Below, piece after piece: positions 43,393 to 54,359 of a stretch of 64,000 bases of DNA (its first letter is position 1; every line of letters starts with the position of its first letter). The position numbers and the translations under genes are program-made. The DNA is from Nodosilinea sp. P-1105 (GTDB taxonomy: Bacteria > Cyanobacteriota > Cyanobacteriia > Phormidesmidales > Phormidesmidaceae): positions 1-64,000 of the forward strand of contig NZ_SMDQ01000020.1 of NCBI RefSeq assembly GCF_012911975.1, in the 5' to 3' direction. Under the pieces are notes generated by a model. That model was not told where the DNA came from. It ran no database searches and saw only the letters and a program-made list of their open reading frames with translations.

Positions 43393-45207
43393 TTAAGAGG
43401 CTGAAACCGCTGTAGCTCGAGGGCGGGTACGCCGCTGTACTTTTACTTCCGGTTCAGGGGCTTCTTCGGTCTTCGTCGGTTTAGCCTTAGAGCTAGCCTT
43501 GGGGGTAATGGCTTCCCCTTGCAGCAGCAAAATTAAGAGAGGATCGCGCTTATTGAGCTCCCGTCGTAGCAGCCGACGCAAATCTTGCTCTAACGCCCCT
43601 TTCAAGTCCTGCCAATCCAGGGCTTTACTCCCATTGGCCTGTAGCTCGGCGCCCCGGGCATCTAGGGTTTGGGTCATCACTTGCTTAACCGACTTTTGCA
43701 GGCGATCGGGGTCGATGGAATGGGCTACTCCCCGTAGTTGTACCACTGGGTCGGCTAGCAGTTTGCCTTTGTCGTTCAGGGTGGCGGCAATGGTGACGAC
43801 ACCGTCTTCGGCCAGTTGTTGACGGTCTTTGAGAATATCACGACCGACCAGGCCAACTCGGGAAGAATCCACTAACTCAATGCCGGAGGGGACTTGGCCC
43901 GCAATGCGAATGCCAGATGGATCGACTTCAACCATGTCACCGTTTTGGATAATCACCATGTGGTCAGCGGGGACCCCCATACTTTGGGCTGTTTGGGCAT
44001 GTTTGACCAACATCCGGTGCTCGCCGTGGACGGGTAGAAAATATTTGGGCCGGGTTAACGCCAGCATCAGCTTTTGATCTTCTTGGGCGCCGTGACCGGA
44101 AACATGGATACCCTTATTTTTACCGTAAACGACGTTGGCCCCACGCATCATCAGCTTGTCGATGGTGTTGACCACGGCGATCGTGTTGCCGGGAATCGGG
44201 TTGGCCGAAAATACCACAGTATCCCCTTTTTTGACCCGAATTTGTCGATGGGAATCATTGGCGATCCGGGTGAGGGCAGCCAGGGGTTCCCCTTGGGAGC
44301 CTGTGGTTAGAATTAAGGCGTTCTCGTCGGCCGTTTGCGAAAGCGATCGCAGCGGTAAGAAAAGACTATCTGGACACTTGATGTAGCCCAAATCGCGAGC
44401 ATGGGCGATCACATTCAGCATCGATCGGCCGACCACAAATACCTTGCGGTTATGCTTTTGGGCCAGTTCCAAAATCATATTGACCCGATGCACCGAGGAC
44501 GAGAACGTGGTCACAATCAAGCGCCCATCTGCCTGGGAAAACTCACGATCGAGATTAGGGAACACCGATCGCTCCGAGGGAGTATGACCAGGAACCTCAG
44601 CATTAGTGGAATCACTGACCAAACAAAGCACTCCCCGTTCACCGGCTTCTGCCAGCTTTTGGATATCAAAGAATTCACCATCCACCGGAGTGTGGTCAAA
44701 CTTAAAGTCGCCAGTATGCACGACGATCCCAACCGGGGTATGAATAATCACCGAACAACTGTCGGCAATGGAGTGGGTATTGCGAATATACTCTACTAAA
44801 AACGAATTACCGACTCGCACCGTCTCACGGGGACGTACCCGACGCAGTTCTGTGCGATCTACTACCCCGGCTTCCTCTAACTTACCCTCTAACAGGGCCA
44901 TGGCTAACCGAGGGCCATAGATCACGGGGATATCAAACTGCTTCAAGTGAAAGGCAATGCCGCCAATATGATCTTCATGACCGTGGGTGACAATCATGCC
45001 CTTAATTTTGTGGCGATTTTCTCGCAAGTAGGTGACGTCGGGCAGCACAATGTTGACGCCGTGCATACCGTCAGTAGGGAAAGCAAGCCCTGCATCTAGC
45101 AGCATGATTTCATCGTTGATCTCAAACACACAGGTGTTCTTACCAATTTCATGCAATCCCCCCAGGGGAACAATTTTCAGAGCATTATTCGGATTTTTGG
45201 AAGTCAT
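43393..45207 (-). CDS. rnj: Ribonuclease J
   Basis: A 604-residue metallo-beta-lactamase RNase with endonuclease and 5'-3' exonuclease activity. The start is ATG 45207 (MTSKNPNNALKIVPLGGLHEIGKN), after an AGAGA site; the frame extends upstream to 45294 without conservation. The metal site HGHEDH is at 75-80, and the beta-CASP motifs SDSTNAEVPGHTPSE and HVSGHGAQED follow. The C-terminal tail is basic and Lys/Arg-rich. It sits between dapA and rne on the same strand. Confidence 0.96.
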   Translation of the reverse strand: MTSKNPNNALKIVPLGGLHEIGKNTCVFEINDEIMLLDAGLAFPTDGMHGVNIVLPDVTYLRENRHKIKGMIVTHGHEDHIGGIAFHLKQFDIPVIYGPRLAMALLEGKLEEAGVVDRTELRRVRPRETVRVGNSFLVEYIRNTHSIADSCSVIIHTPVGIVVHTGDFKFDHTPVDGEFFDIQKLAEAGERGVLCLVSDSTNAEVPGHTPSERSVFPNLDREFSQADGRLIVTTFSSSVHRVNMILELAQKHNRKVFVVGRSMLNVIAHARDLGYIKCPDSLFLPLRSLSQTADENALILTTGSQGEPLAALTRIANDSHRQIRVKKGDTVVFSANPIPGNTIAVVNTIDKLMMRGANVVYGKNKGIHVSGHGAQEDQKLMLALTRPKYFLPVHGEHRMLVKHAQTAQSMGVPADHMVIIQNGDMVEVDPSGIRIAGQVPSGIELVDSSRVGLVGRDILKDRQQLAEDGVVTIAATLNDKGKLLADPVVQLRGVAHSIDPDRLQKSVKQVMTQTLDARGAELQANGSKALDWQDLKGALEQDLRRLLRRELNKRDPLLILLLQGEAITPKASSKAKPTKTEEAPEPEVKVQRRTRPRATAVSAS

Positions 45208-45640
45208 AAACGATCTCTTTAAAGAAAGGATAAGGAAAGAATTTGAAATACTAGAGCTACACAGCAGCCTGCTAGGGATAGTTGGCCAACACAATCAAGA
45301 TGAGGCGAGAGGTCAGCCTATCGCGGTCAAAACAGCCAGATGTCCAACGAGGACAGCATAGCTTTAGCCTTAGCTGCCAGGACCCTAAAAAGGGATCTAG
45401 GTCAGAGACTGGAGCGTCAGAGATTGGAGCAAGTCCCCTTTAGCGTTGATCAGCTCCTTTAGGAACCAAGATCCGTTGGCGGATGCCCAGGGGGACAGGT
45501 TGTGGTCAAAACAGGTCATATAGTGATTATTACTAGGTAAAAGAACAAAATCGAAAATTGAACCGGTTAATGCAGATATTCAGTTGTCAAAAACACTGAT
45601 AACGCAAGCAGGGTAGCCTCTCGACTCTGGCCTCCTGTCG
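45208..45640. other. 433-bp dapA-rnj spacer
   Basis: Contains a tandem 15-mer (GTCAGAGACTGGAGC then GTCAGAGATTGGAGC, 45401-45430) and AT-rich sequence near 45515-45600. No coding frame or tRNA seen. It probably carries a separate rnj promoter. Confidence 0.4.
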
Positions 45641-46543
45641 CTAGGTGGTGGGCTGGGTCACCTCGTTGAAGAGCTGTTCTAAAACGCCCTTAAGCAAAAT
45701 ATGCACAGAATCATCAGCAGGGGAAAGGGGCGATCGCACAGAGCCCACTTGCCAGCCCTGCATGGCCAAGGCCGCTTTCACTGGAATTGGGTTAGCGGTA
45801 ACAAATAGCGCTTTAAACAAAGGTAACAACTTCAGGTGCAAGTTGGTAGCTAGCTTAGGCTGCCCAGACTCGTAAGCTTGTATCATCTGTTGCAGCAAAT
45901 CACCCACTAGATGACTGGCCACACTTACAACCCCAGAGCCTCCAACCGACATTAGGGGAAGAGTCAAGGAATCATCCCCTGAATAGATGCTAAAGCCAGT
46001 GGGAGTACTATGCCGGATTTGGCTTGCTTGGTCTAGGTTACCGCTAGCCTCTTTGATAGCCACAACGTTATCAATCTGAGCTAAACGGGCTACCGTCTCC
46101 ACCGCCATCGCACAGCCCGTCCGTCCAGGAATATTGTAGAGCATGATGGGCAGATCCGGCACCGCTTGGGCGATCTGACTAAAGTGTTGATAGATTCCCT
46201 CCTGGGGCGGCTTATTGTAATAGGGCACAACCTGTAACGACCCATCTAAGCCCAACTGGCTGGCTTTACGAGTCGCCTGAATGGCCTCTCGGGTACAGTT
46301 AGACCCTGTGCCAGCAACCACCTTGGCACGCCCCCCTACCGCCTGCTTAACAGACTTAAACAGTTGATACTCTTCATCCCAGGTCAATGTGGGCGACTCG
46401 CCTGTGGTGCCACACACCACTAAACCATCGCTACCATGGGCCACCAAATGATCCGCCAAACGTTCTGCCACAGCATAATCCACAGAGCCATCTTCAGAAA
46501 ATGGCGTCACCATGGCCGTCAGCACTCTGCCGAAATATATCAC
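45641..46543 (-). CDS. dapA: 4-hydroxy-tetrahydrodipicolinate synthase
   Basis: A 300-residue TIM-barrel aldolase that condenses pyruvate and aspartate semialdehyde, the first step towards lysine and diaminopimelate for peptidoglycan. [10 protein letters not shown], the catalytic Tyr136 (YNIPGRTG) and the Schiff-base Lys164 (AIKEASGN) are present. The enzyme making its substrate, asd, lies 119 bp upstream on the same strand. Confidence 0.97.
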   Translation of the reverse strand: MIYFGRVLTAMVTPFSEDGSVDYAVAERLADHLVAHGSDGLVVCGTTGESPTLTWDEEYQLFKSVKQAVGGRAKVVAGTGSNCTREAIQATRKASQLGLDGSLQVVPYYNKPPQEGIYQHFSQIAQAVPDLPIMLYNIPGRTGCAMAVETVARLAQIDNVVAIKEASGNLDQASQIRHSTPTGFSIYSGDDSLTLPLMSVGGSGVVSVASHLVGDLLQQMIQAYESGQPKLATNLHLKLLPLFKALFVTANPIPVKAALAMQGWQVGSVRSPLSPADDSVHILLKGVLEQLFNEVTQPTT

Positions 46544-46662
46544 CCGACTTTGCTATCCTCTACGTGAGTTCAACCCCCAGGGCAGGGACACAAATTAACT
46601 TAGCGCTTTTGGATTATACCAACTTCGCCTAGAAAGCTAGACTTGAAGTCTTGCCTGACGTC

Positions 46663-47697
46663 CTAAACGGTCAGGGACGGCGCTACCCCAGGCGACGTCA
46701 TCACCAACTCGGCGATCTGTACCGCATTCAAGGCCGCTCCTTTCCGAATCTGATCACCACTGAGCCACAGTTCTAAGCCATTCAGATTAGAGATATCCTG
46801 GCGAATGCGGCCCACCAGTACATTATCTTGGCCACTGGCCTCAATGGGCATCGGGAAGTAGTTGCGCCCCCAATCTTCGACCACCTTCACCCCAGGTGCC
46901 TGAGACAAAACAACTTTAGCCTGCGCCACGGAAAAAGGCTGGTTGAATTCTAAGTTAATCGCCTCAGAATGCGCCCGCAATACGGGAACCCGCACACAGG
47001 TTGGGGAAATGCGAATATTGGGATCCCCAAAAATTTTGCGGGTTTCATTCACCATTTTCATCTCCTCTTGGCAGTAGCCCAGATCATTGAGATCGGAGTT
47101 GTGGGGAAATAAATTAAAGGCCAGGGGATAGGGAAAGGCCTCGGTCACAGGGGGATGGCCGTTCAGCATCGCTTGGGCCTGCTGTTTAACTTCCTCCATA
47201 GCTCGGGCTCCAGCCCCGCTAGCAGACTGATAAGTGGCCACCACAATCCGCTGCACCGGTTGTACCTGATGCAGCGGCCAGACGGCCAAGGCCATTAAGA
47301 TGGTGGTGCAGTTAGGGTTGGCAATGATGCCTTGATGGGCTTTAGTGGCCTCTGGGTTCACTTCAGGTACAATCAGAGGCACGGCAGGATCCATACGGAA
47401 GGCGCTAGAGTTATCCACCGCCAGCGCCCCAGCGGCGACTGCTTTAGGTAACCATTGCTTAGAGACTGATCCACCCGCCGACGCCAGCACTAGGTCAATG
47501 CCCTTAAAGCAGTTGTCATCTAAGACCTGCACGTCAACCGTCTCCCCCTGAAAGGTGAGTTTGGTCCCAGCAGAACGGGGGGAAGCGAGGAGGGTCAGCG
47601 TTTTAACGGGAAACTGCCGCTGCTCTAGCAGCGTTAAAATTTCGGCCCCTACCGCTCCAGTGGCTCCCAACACCGCAATCCGCAACCCGTTCGACAC
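46663..47697 (-). CDS. asd: Aspartate-semialdehyde dehydrogenase
   Basis: A 344-residue NADPH enzyme at the branch point to lysine, threonine and methionine. The nucleotide site GATGAVGAEI (11-20) and catalytic Cys130 (NPNCTTI) are clear, as is the later FPHNSDLNDLGY loop. First gene of the minus-strand run asd-dapA-rnj-rne-rnhB-pheA. It diverges from tig; a small dyad (CCTCAA/TTGAGG, 47785-47805) lies between. Confidence 0.97.
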   Translation of the reverse strand: MSNGLRIAVLGATGAVGAEILTLLEQRQFPVKTLTLLASPRSAGTKLTFQGETVDVQVLDDNCFKGIDLVLASAGGSVSKQWLPKAVAAGALAVDNSSAFRMDPAVPLIVPEVNPEATKAHQGIIANPNCTTILMALAVWPLHQVQPVQRIVVATYQSASGAGARAMEEVKQQAQAMLNGHPPVTEAFPYPLAFNLFPHNSDLNDLGYCQEEMKMVNETRKIFGDPNIRISPTCVRVPVLRAHSEAINLEFNQPFSVAQAKVVLSQAPGVKVVEDWGRNYFPMPIEASGQDNVLVGRIRQDISNLNGLELWLSGDQIRKGAALNAVQIAELVMTSPGVAPSLTV

Positions 47698-47915
47698 AGC
47701 TTTACCTCACAGAAACAATGGCAACAAAATCTATCTGCCGATACTAACATTTGTGCTTCTGGGAAATAGCCAGTTATTGACCGACCTCAACAAGTTTTAT
47801 TGAGGCAACGCCTTACAAGACTGGAGAGATTGGAGTATGCTTATTAATTGCGCCAAAAGTTGCTTAGCCCGGTTTGGGGCTGGCGCAGTAGCCGTCTAGA
47901 TAGCCAACACACCCC

Positions 47916-49346
47916 ATGAAAGTTACCCAGGAAGCACTGCCCGACAGCCAATTGGGCCTAGAAATTGAAATTCCGGCAGAGCTGTCTCAAAAAACCTACG
48001 ACAAAGTGCTCAACAAGTTGATGAAAACCGTCAACGTTCCGGGCTTTCGCAAGGGCAAGGTACCTCGAAAAGTATTCTTGCAGCGGGTTGGGGTGGCTCA
48101 GTTTAAGGCTGCGGTGCTAGAAGAATTGGTGCAAACAGCGGTCGACCAAGCCATTAAACAAGAGTCGATTGAGGCGATTGGCAATTACCAGCTCAAGTCG
48201 TCCTTTGATGATTTGCTCAGCCAATACGAGCCTGGTGCAGCTGTGACGATTACGGCGGCGGTGGATGTGCCCCCACGGGTCACCCTGAAGCAATATAAAC
48301 AGCTCTCGGTGCAGGCGGAAGAAATTCTGCCCGATCCAGACAAGGTTGATACCACCCTCAAGCAATATCAAAACAATCTAGCCACCCTAGTACCGATTGA
48401 AGACCGGCCCGCCCAGATGGGGGATGTCGCTGTCATTGATTTTGTCGGTACAGCCGAAGGGGATGATGGCGAGTACGAAGAATTTGCGGGTGGTTCTGGT
48501 ACCGACTTTCAGGTAGAGCTGGAGGAAGGACGATTTATCCCAGGCTTTGTGGAAGGGATTGTCGGCATGGCCCTAGAGGAGTCCAAGGATGTGGAGGTGA
48601 CCTTCCCCGAGGATTATCCCCAGGCGGAGTTGGCCGGGAAGCCTGCCCGGTTTGCGATCACGCTGAAGGAAATTAAAGAGAAAGAATTGCCGGATCTCGA
48701 CGATGATTTTGCCCAAGAAATTAGCGAATTCGAGACCATCGAAGAGCTGCGCGCCTCCCTAGAGGAGCGCTATCAACAGGAGGCGGAGCAGAGCACCAAG
48801 GCCAATAAGGAAGCGGCTCTGATTGAAGCGTTGGTTGAACAACTAGATGCAGAAATTCCAGACACCCTGGTGCAGCAGGAAGTCAATTTTCTGCTGAGCC
48901 AAACCATCATGCAGCTGAGCCGTCAAGGCCTTGACGTCAACAAAATGCTGACTCGAGATCTGGTGGAAAATATGCGGCAGCGGACCAAGCCCGACGCCAT
49001 AGAGCGGTTACGGCGAACCCTGGCCCTAGGGGAAGTGGCGAAGCAAGAAGGTATCACCATCGAAGCTGAAACCCTGCAAGCCAAGATCGATGAGACGATG
49101 ACAGAGATTGAAGATCCGAGTCAAATCGATCCCGATCGCCTAAAGCAGGTTCTCCATGAAGAACTGTTGCAGGAAAAAATTCTGGCCTGGTTGGAAGAGA
49201 CTAATCCAGTGGAGTTAGTGCCGGAGGGGACCCTGACCCCCATCGAAGAGGATGCTGTCGAAGATGTGGAAGCCGCTAGTGAAGCTACGGTGGATGTCAA
49301 GAGTCAGCCAGTGGCTGATGCCAGGGACGACGGTGAGGAAGAGTAG
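47916..49346 (+). CDS. tig: Trigger factor
   Basis: A 476-residue ribosome-bound chaperone and peptidyl-prolyl isomerase. The N-terminal ribosome-binding signature GFRKGKVPRKVF is at about 46-57. The FKBP domain follows (DVAVIDFVGTAEG...FIPGFVEGIVGM), then a long helical C-domain and a very acidic 40-residue tail (EEDAVEDVEAAS...DDGEEE). It leads the tig-clpP-clpX cluster, a common bacterial order. Confidence 0.97.
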   Translation: MKVTQEALPDSQLGLEIEIPAELSQKTYDKVLNKLMKTVNVPGFRKGKVPRKVFLQRVGVAQFKAAVLEELVQTAVDQAIKQESIEAIGNYQLKSSFDDLLSQYEPGAAVTITAAVDVPPRVTLKQYKQLSVQAEEILPDPDKVDTTLKQYQNNLATLVPIEDRPAQMGDVAVIDFVGTAEGDDGEYEEFAGGSGTDFQVELEEGRFIPGFVEGIVGMALEESKDVEVTFPEDYPQAELAGKPARFAITLKEIKEKELPDLDDDFAQEISEFETIEELRASLEERYQQEAEQSTKANKEAALIEALVEQLDAEIPDTLVQQEVNFLLSQTIMQLSRQGLDVNKMLTRDLVENMRQRTKPDAIERLRRTLALGEVAKQEGITIEAETLQAKIDETMTEIEDPSQIDPDRLKQVLHEELLQEKILAWLEETNPVELVPEGTLTPIEEDAVEDVEAASEATVDVKSQPVADARDDGEEE

Positions 49347-49374
49347 GCCAACTATATCGAGCCGATCTCGGGAT

Positions 49375-49403
49375 CTGGAGTTTTTCCACAGGCAGAACTC
49401 CAG
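49375..49403 (+). terminator. Hairpin 3' of tig
   Basis: CTGGAGTT (49375-49382) pairs perfectly with AACTCCAG (49396-49403), 28 nt after the tig stop. No T-run. It may reduce read-through into clpP. Confidence 0.4.
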
Positions 49404-49539
49404 GTCTGGGCTTAGATTTGGTTTATACTCCAACTGGTGCTGGGTTATCCCCCAGGAAGCCTAAGTTTTTTGGGGCATAATGTCGGATAGGTGGTGATAT
49501 ATATTTCTCCACGCCCTTGAAATCTTGCGCAAAGTGATT

Positions 49540-50229
49540 ATGATTGCATCGAATACACCCATTAACCCCATCCTAAGTTTGAATCCTTCTGCTGTTAGTG
49601 TGAACTCGTTGCGCAACGTACTGCCTGTGGTTGTTGAGCAGTCAGGCCGTGGAGAGCGGGCGTTCGACATTTACTCGCGGCTGCTGCGGGAGCGAATTGT
49701 GTTTTTAGGCACCCCGGTCGATGGCCAGGTGGCTGACTCGATCGTGGCTCAACTGCTTTACCTGGATGCCGAAGAACCGGAGAAAGATGTGCAGTTATAC
49801 ATCAATTCTCCTGGGGGATCGGTGACAGCCGGCATGGCCATTTACGATACCATGCAGCAAATTCGCCCTGATGTGGTCACCATCTGCTTTGGTTTGGCTG
49901 CTAGTATGGGAGCGTTTCTGCTTTGTGCTGGGGCTAAGGGCAAGCGGTTATCTCTACCCAGTTCTCGAATTATGGTTCACCAACCCCTGGGTGGTGCTCA
50001 GGGTCAGGCGGTGGACATTGAAATTCAGGCGAAGGAGATTCTCTATCATAAGAGCCGCTTGAATGAGTTGATTGCCCATCATACCGGCCAACCCATTGAG
50101 CGGATTGAAGTTGATACTGAGCGTGACTTTTATATGTCGGCGGTAGAGGCTAAAGAATACGGGCTAATCGATGACGTTATCGAGCAGCAAGCGCTTTCAG
50201 TTCACCCTACTGCGACTGAACTCAACTAG
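49540..50229 (+). CDS. clpP: ATP-dependent Clp protease proteolytic subunit
   Basis: A 229-residue serine peptidase that forms the degradation chamber used with ClpX or ClpC. From ATG 49540 the catalytic Ser122 (GLAASMGAF) and His147 (MVHQPLGG) are in place. The N-terminus is about 25 residues longer than E. coli ClpP before the [14 protein letters not shown] block. TTG 49525 and GTG 49534 are alternative starts. Nine bases separate it from clpX. Confidence 0.95.
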   Translation: MIASNTPINPILSLNPSAVSVNSLRNVLPVVVEQSGRGERAFDIYSRLLRERIVFLGTPVDGQVADSIVAQLLYLDAEEPEKDVQLYINSPGGSVTAGMAIYDTMQQIRPDVVTICFGLAASMGAFLLCAGAKGKRLSLPSSRIMVHQPLGGAQGQAVDIEIQAKEILYHKSRLNELIAHHTGQPIERIEVDTERDFYMSAVEAKEYGLIDDVIEQQALSVHPTATELN

Positions 50230-50238
50230 GGGCATTTT

Positions 50239-51576
50239 ATGTCTAAGTATGACTCCCATCTTAAGTGCTCATTTTGTGGAAAGTCCCAGGAGCAAGTCCG
50301 TAAACTAATTGCGGGGCCGGGGGTTTATATTTGTGACGAATGTGTCGACCTCTGCAACGAAATTCTTGACGAAGAGTTGTTCGACTCGGGTACCGCTGTA
50401 GCCCAGCCTGTGCCTCGACGAGAGGCGACTCCAGAGCGGACCCGAACGGCTCCAGCGCTCTCCCTGAGTCAAATTCCTAAGCCGAGGGAAATTAAGAATT
50501 ATTTAGATGACCATGTGATTGGCCAGAACGAAGCCAAAAAAGTGTTGTCGGTGGCGGTGTACAACCACTACAAGCGCCTGAGCTATCTGCAGGAGCTAGA
50601 GGGAGAGGCCCCTGACGACATTATTGAGCTACAAAAGTCGAATATTTTGCTGATTGGCCCTACGGGCTGTGGCAAGACCCTACTGGCTCAAACCTTGGCT
50701 CGTATTCTGGAGGTTCCCTTTGCGGTCGCAGATGCTACCACCCTGACCGAAGCGGGTTACGTGGGCGAGGATGTGGAAAACATTCTGCTACGGCTGCTGC
50801 AGGTGGCTGATCTGGATGTAGAAGAGGCCCAGCGAGGCATTATCTACATTGACGAAATTGATAAGATCGCCCGTAAGAGCGAGAACCCATCCATTACCCG
50901 TGATGTCTCTGGCGAAGGGGTGCAGCAGGCTCTCCTGAAGATGCTAGAGGGTACTGTGGCCAATGTGCCGCCCCAGGGGGGACGTAAGCACCCCTATCAA
51001 GACTGCATTCAGATTGACACCAGCAATATTCTATTTATTTGCGGTGGGGCTTTTGTCGGCTTAGAGAAAATTGTGGAGCAGCGAATTGGCAAGAAGTCGA
51101 TTGGCTTTGTCCAGCCTGGAGAAGGGCAGCTTTCTCGGGAAAAACGGACAGCGGACGTGCTGCGCCATTTAGAGCCAGATGATCTGGTGAAGTTTGGCCT
51201 AATCCCTGAATTTATTGGCCGGATTCCGGCTACTTCGGTGGTGGATCCTCTGGATGAAGAGTCGCTGATGGCGATTTTGACTGAGCCTAAGAATGCGCTG
51301 GTGAAGCAGTTCCAAAAGCTGATGCGGATGGACAATGTGCAGCTGGAGTTTAAGTCGGATGCCCTCAGGGCGATCGCCCGGGAGGCTTACCGTCGCAAGA
51401 CTGGGGCCCGAGCGCTGCGGGGCATTATTGAAGAATTGATGCTCGACATCATGTACGAAGTGCCTTCCCGTAAAGATATGAAGCGCTGCACGATTACCTG
51501 CGAGATGGTCGAGCAGCGGTCTACGGCTGATTTGCTACTACACCCTTCGTCTATGCCTAAGCCTGAGTCGGCCTAA
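50239..51576 (+). CDS. clpX: ATP-dependent Clp protease ATP-binding subunit ClpX
   Basis: A 445-residue AAA+ unfoldase. The N-terminal zinc domain has Cys10, Cys13, Cys32 and Cys35. Walker A is GPTGCGKT, Walker B is [10 protein letters not shown], and the pore and ClpP-docking regions are standard ([21 protein letters not shown] near the IGF loop). Co-located with clpP, and its stop is only two bases from the next gene. Confidence 0.98.
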   Translation: MSKYDSHLKCSFCGKSQEQVRKLIAGPGVYICDECVDLCNEILDEELFDSGTAVAQPVPRREATPERTRTAPALSLSQIPKPREIKNYLDDHVIGQNEAKKVLSVAVYNHYKRLSYLQELEGEAPDDIIELQKSNILLIGPTGCGKTLLAQTLARILEVPFAVADATTLTEAGYVGEDVENILLRLLQVADLDVEEAQRGIIYIDEIDKIARKSENPSITRDVSGEGVQQALLKMLEGTVANVPPQGGRKHPYQDCIQIDTSNILFICGGAFVGLEKIVEQRIGKKSIGFVQPGEGQLSREKRTADVLRHLEPDDLVKFGLIPEFIGRIPATSVVDPLDEESLMAILTEPKNALVKQFQKLMRMDNVQLEFKSDALRAIAREAYRRKTGARALRGIIEELMLDIMYEVPSRKDMKRCTITCEMVEQRSTADLLLHPSSMPKPESA

Positions 51577-51578
51577 TC

Positions 51579-52436
51579 ATGGCTTACCTGAATGTCAATG
51601 GCATTGACCACTACTATGAGTGGGTTGGTACTGAGACTCCCCGTAATCCGGCTTCCACCAGGCCGGTGATGGTATTCGTCCACGGTTGGGCTGGGTCGGC
51701 CCGCTACTGGCGCAGTACGGCGGTCGCCCTGGCTGATCAGTATGATTGTTTGCTGTATGACATGCGTGGGTTTGGGCGATCGCAGATTCCCCCCAACCAG
51801 CAGGCGGCGATGGAGCAACGGGGCTATGAGCTCGATACCTATGCCCATGACCTAGCTGAGCTGCTGTCTGCTCTGGGGCTAGGGTCGGTGTCGGTCAATG
51901 CTCACTCTATGGGAGCCTCAGTGGCCGTGTACTTTGTGAACCAATTCCCTCATCTGGTGGAGCGGGTGATTCTCACCTGTAATGGAGTGTTTGAGTATGA
52001 CAAGGTCGCCTTTGAAGCCTTCTATAAATTTGGGGGTTACGTGGTCGCCTTTCGGCCCAAATGGCTGGGCCGAATCCCCCTAGCACCACGCTTCTTTATG
52101 GCCCGCTTTCTTAGCCGCCCGATCCCTGCGGCCGAGAAGGTGGCGTTTTTAGAGGACTTTCTCGCCGCCGATTACGCTACAGCCCTGGGCACGATTTTCA
52201 CGTCGGTCAGTAAACGGGCAACGGAGGTGATGCCGGTGGAGTTTGCCAAAATCAGCGTACCCACCCTACTGGTATCGGGGGAGTTGGACAAAATTACCCC
52301 CGCAGAGTTGGGGCGCAAGGCAGCAGCGCTGAACCCTCAGATTGAGTATGCCCTGGTGAAAAACACAGGGCATTTCCCGATGCTGGAGGATCCTGAAACG
52401 TATTTGGGCTATGTCAAAACCTTCCTGCAAGCATGA
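51579..52436 (+). CDS. Alpha/beta hydrolase
   Basis: A 285-residue hydrolase with oxyanion-hole HGWAGSARYW, nucleophile Ser110 (NAHSMGAS) and catalytic His265 (KNTGHFPMLEDPE). The acid is probably Asp in SGELDKIT. The ATG is two bases after the clpX stop, so the two are almost certainly co-transcribed and probably translationally coupled. The substrate is unknown; placement suggests co-expression with Clp protease, not a proven link. Confidence 0.93.
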   Translation: MAYLNVNGIDHYYEWVGTETPRNPASTRPVMVFVHGWAGSARYWRSTAVALADQYDCLLYDMRGFGRSQIPPNQQAAMEQRGYELDTYAHDLAELLSALGLGSVSVNAHSMGASVAVYFVNQFPHLVERVILTCNGVFEYDKVAFEAFYKFGGYVVAFRPKWLGRIPLAPRFFMARFLSRPIPAAEKVAFLEDFLAADYATALGTIFTSVSKRATEVMPVEFAKISVPTLLVSGELDKITPAELGRKAAALNPQIEYALVKNTGHFPMLEDPETYLGYVKTFLQA

Positions 52437-52537
52437 GCGGAGGATTTCTGGTTACGGGGTGGATACGCTTGGTGGTTGGCGATGACCACCTATGATCTAT
52501 CAGCTCACTAGCGCTTTGCTCAGTCTATGCTGTCGGG

Positions 52538-53737
52538 CTATTTGAAATTGGCCGGATCTTGATCGCGGCGGTGACTGAGAGGAATGGGTGGTGGCTGTCC
52601 ATCTCCAGCTAGGGCGGCGGCCGCTTCCAGGCTCTGGCGTAAGTGTTTGGCGGCATAGATCGACATGTCCCGGGGTACATTGATCCGATCGCGCAAGTAC
52701 CGTAGCCCTACCTCTGTCCCCGGGGGCGGGGGACAATCCTCCCCTGTAATCATCTCAGTCAATGCACAGCGCAGGGCTTGGTCAAATAAAGCATCGTCAA
52801 TGGGGTTAACCCGGATGATATTCTGCCGGTGCTTAATGACCCGGTATAGGGCTTCTTCCTTAGCGGTGTCTGGCTCTGGGTAGGTGACATCCGGCAGGCC
52901 AAACCAGGGGCCCTGGTCTACCCGCGCCTTATTCTCCAACATCTGGGGAGTGCCATTTTCATAGCATCCCCCCATTTGCGGCGGCAAATCGTGGGCATGG
53001 GTATGAAAATCGCTCTGGGTGCCGCGATAGGTAGGGCGGCTTTCCATGGCGTCAAACCAGGCGCTCAGACGAGGATTGTCCTGCCGTAGGGAATAGCCTT
53101 TGTAGTAGTACAAACTAGCATTCATCCGCTCCACATAGGGGGTGAACACCACATCGGCAGTGCCAAAGGAGGCTAAGAAATAAGGCCCAGGGGTATGGGC
53201 CAGGGCCTGCTCTACTTTGGCTACCACCCCGACAAATTGCTCTTGGGCCCGGCGATCGGCACGACTAGAACGGCTGGGGTAGCACAGCCATAGGCACCAG
53301 GCCCGAAACAGCGATCGCTCTAATTGGCGCAGGGGCAGCACGGCTGGGTCGGTCATGCCCTGGCCTAAAGGGCCAAAAGCTTGCTCTAGGGCCAGCAAAA
53401 TATCATCGCTTTCAGTGATCGTCATTCCGTCTAGCTCCAGAGCTGGTAGCATGCCCGAGGGCACCCGTTGCTTGTACCAGGCCTCTTTTTGGCCGTAGCA
53501 AAACATGGTCACCTTCTTGACCTGGTAAGGAATCTGTTTCTCCTCTAACCACAGCCATACCTTTTGGCAGTAAGGGCACCAGGCGTGATTATCCCGGTAG
53601 AGGGTAACTCGCAGATCAGCTTCGGGCTGGCCAAACAGGCGCAGGGTGGCCTGGGCATTGGTGGGGCCGTTAACAGTGTCGATACTGAAATCTGTGCGGG
53701 TGTCTAGGTCAGACCAGGTCAGGGGAGCAACGGGCAT
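52538..53737 (-). CDS. Glutathione S-transferase family protein
   Basis: A 399-residue protein. Residues 43-125 are a thioredoxin-fold GST N-domain with the redox motif CPYC (Cys54, Cys57) and [13 protein letters not shown], whose cis-Pro is conserved. An all-helical C-domain follows ([11 protein letters not shown]). An extra 150 C-terminal residues ([13 protein letters not shown]...[14 protein letters not shown]-like) are longer than classical GSTs and fit the cyanobacterial/plant large GST-like branch. Likely thiol transfer; substrate unknown. It lies 7 bp downstream of the HHH gene. Confidence 0.88.
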   Translation of the reverse strand: MPVAPLTWSDLDTRTDFSIDTVNGPTNAQATLRLFGQPEADLRVTLYRDNHAWCPYCQKVWLWLEEKQIPYQVKKVTMFCYGQKEAWYKQRVPSGMLPALELDGMTITESDDILLALEQAFGPLGQGMTDPAVLPLRQLERSLFRAWCLWLCYPSRSSRADRRAQEQFVGVVAKVEQALAHTPGPYFLASFGTADVVFTPYVERMNASLYYYKGYSLRQDNPRLSAWFDAMESRPTYRGTQSDFHTHAHDLPPQMGGCYENGTPQMLENKARVDQGPWFGLPDVTYPEPDTAKEEALYRVIKHRQNIIRVNPIDDALFDQALRCALTEMITGEDCPPPPGTEVGLRYLRDRINVPRDMSIYAAKHLRQSLEAAAALAGDGQPPPIPLSHRRDQDPANFK

Positions 53738-53744
53738 GGGAGGG

Positions 53745-54359
53745 TTAAGTCTGTAGGTAATACATCAATCGCTGAATTGTGTCTGGGGACAACTGCAGCC
53801 GGGTTTGTAGGTCAGCTAAATCTTGGTAGTTTCCCCGTCGTAGGCGTTCCCACACAATGGTTTGGGCCAGATCTGGGGGCATGCCTGGAATCGTACAGAG
53901 TTGCTGAGAGGTGGCCTGGTTCAGACTAAGGGGCTGGGGTGTAATCGGACTATCCCGGTCGTAGTGGCAAAAGGCTAGCACCGGTGCCAGAGGCCGCAGC
54001 TGAGCCGATGCCACCCCTAAAGCGGCTGCCAAATCTGCCAAACAATAAAACTGGACGCCACTCTGACGCAATCGTTCTAGCCGCTGGGCCTGACGAATGG
54101 AAATGCCGGGCAGCCGTAGCCAGTCGTCTACGGTGGCCTGGTTCACGTCAATGATGAATCCCATCTGGGCAGCCAGGGTCACGTCTGCCAAAGACTGGAG
54201 CCGACAGTAGGGATCCTCAGCCAACCGACTGGCCAAGGGATGGAGCTGAGCCTTGAAAGTTTGCCAACGCTTAAGCAGCACGGTACCGTTTGCCTGATGG
54301 TTTACCCCAACATTATCCAATCTGTTCCAACAGTTGACGACGCTTTTGCTCAAACTCAA
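53745..54359 (-). CDS. Helix-hairpin-helix (ComEA-like) protein
   Basis: Up to 204 residues with two HhH modules, [23 protein letters not shown] and [23 protein letters not shown] (each split), as in DNA-binding ComEA proteins, but with no signal peptide or transmembrane anchor. The longest frame overlaps the upstream TM2 gene by 47 bp. GTG 54281 ([19 protein letters not shown]) gives about 178 residues and better matches where the family usually begins. DNA binding is inferred from the HhH motif. Confidence 0.82.
   Translation of the reverse strand: MSLSKSVVNCWNRLDNVGVNHQANGTVLLKRWQTFKAQLHPLASRLAEDPYCRLQSLADVTLAAQMGFIIDVNQATVDDWLRLPGISIRQAQRLERLRQSGVQFYCLADLAAALGVASAQLRPLAPVLAFCHYDRDSPITPQPLSLNQATSQQLCTIPGMPPDLAQTIVWERLRRGNYQDLADLQTRLQLSPDTIQRLMYYLQT

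Noticed and set aside
45208-45294. Longer RNase J N-terminus
   Set aside because: The 29 extra residues are hydrophobic/serine-rich without family similarity, and ATG 45207 has a better upstream AGAGA and the expected family start.
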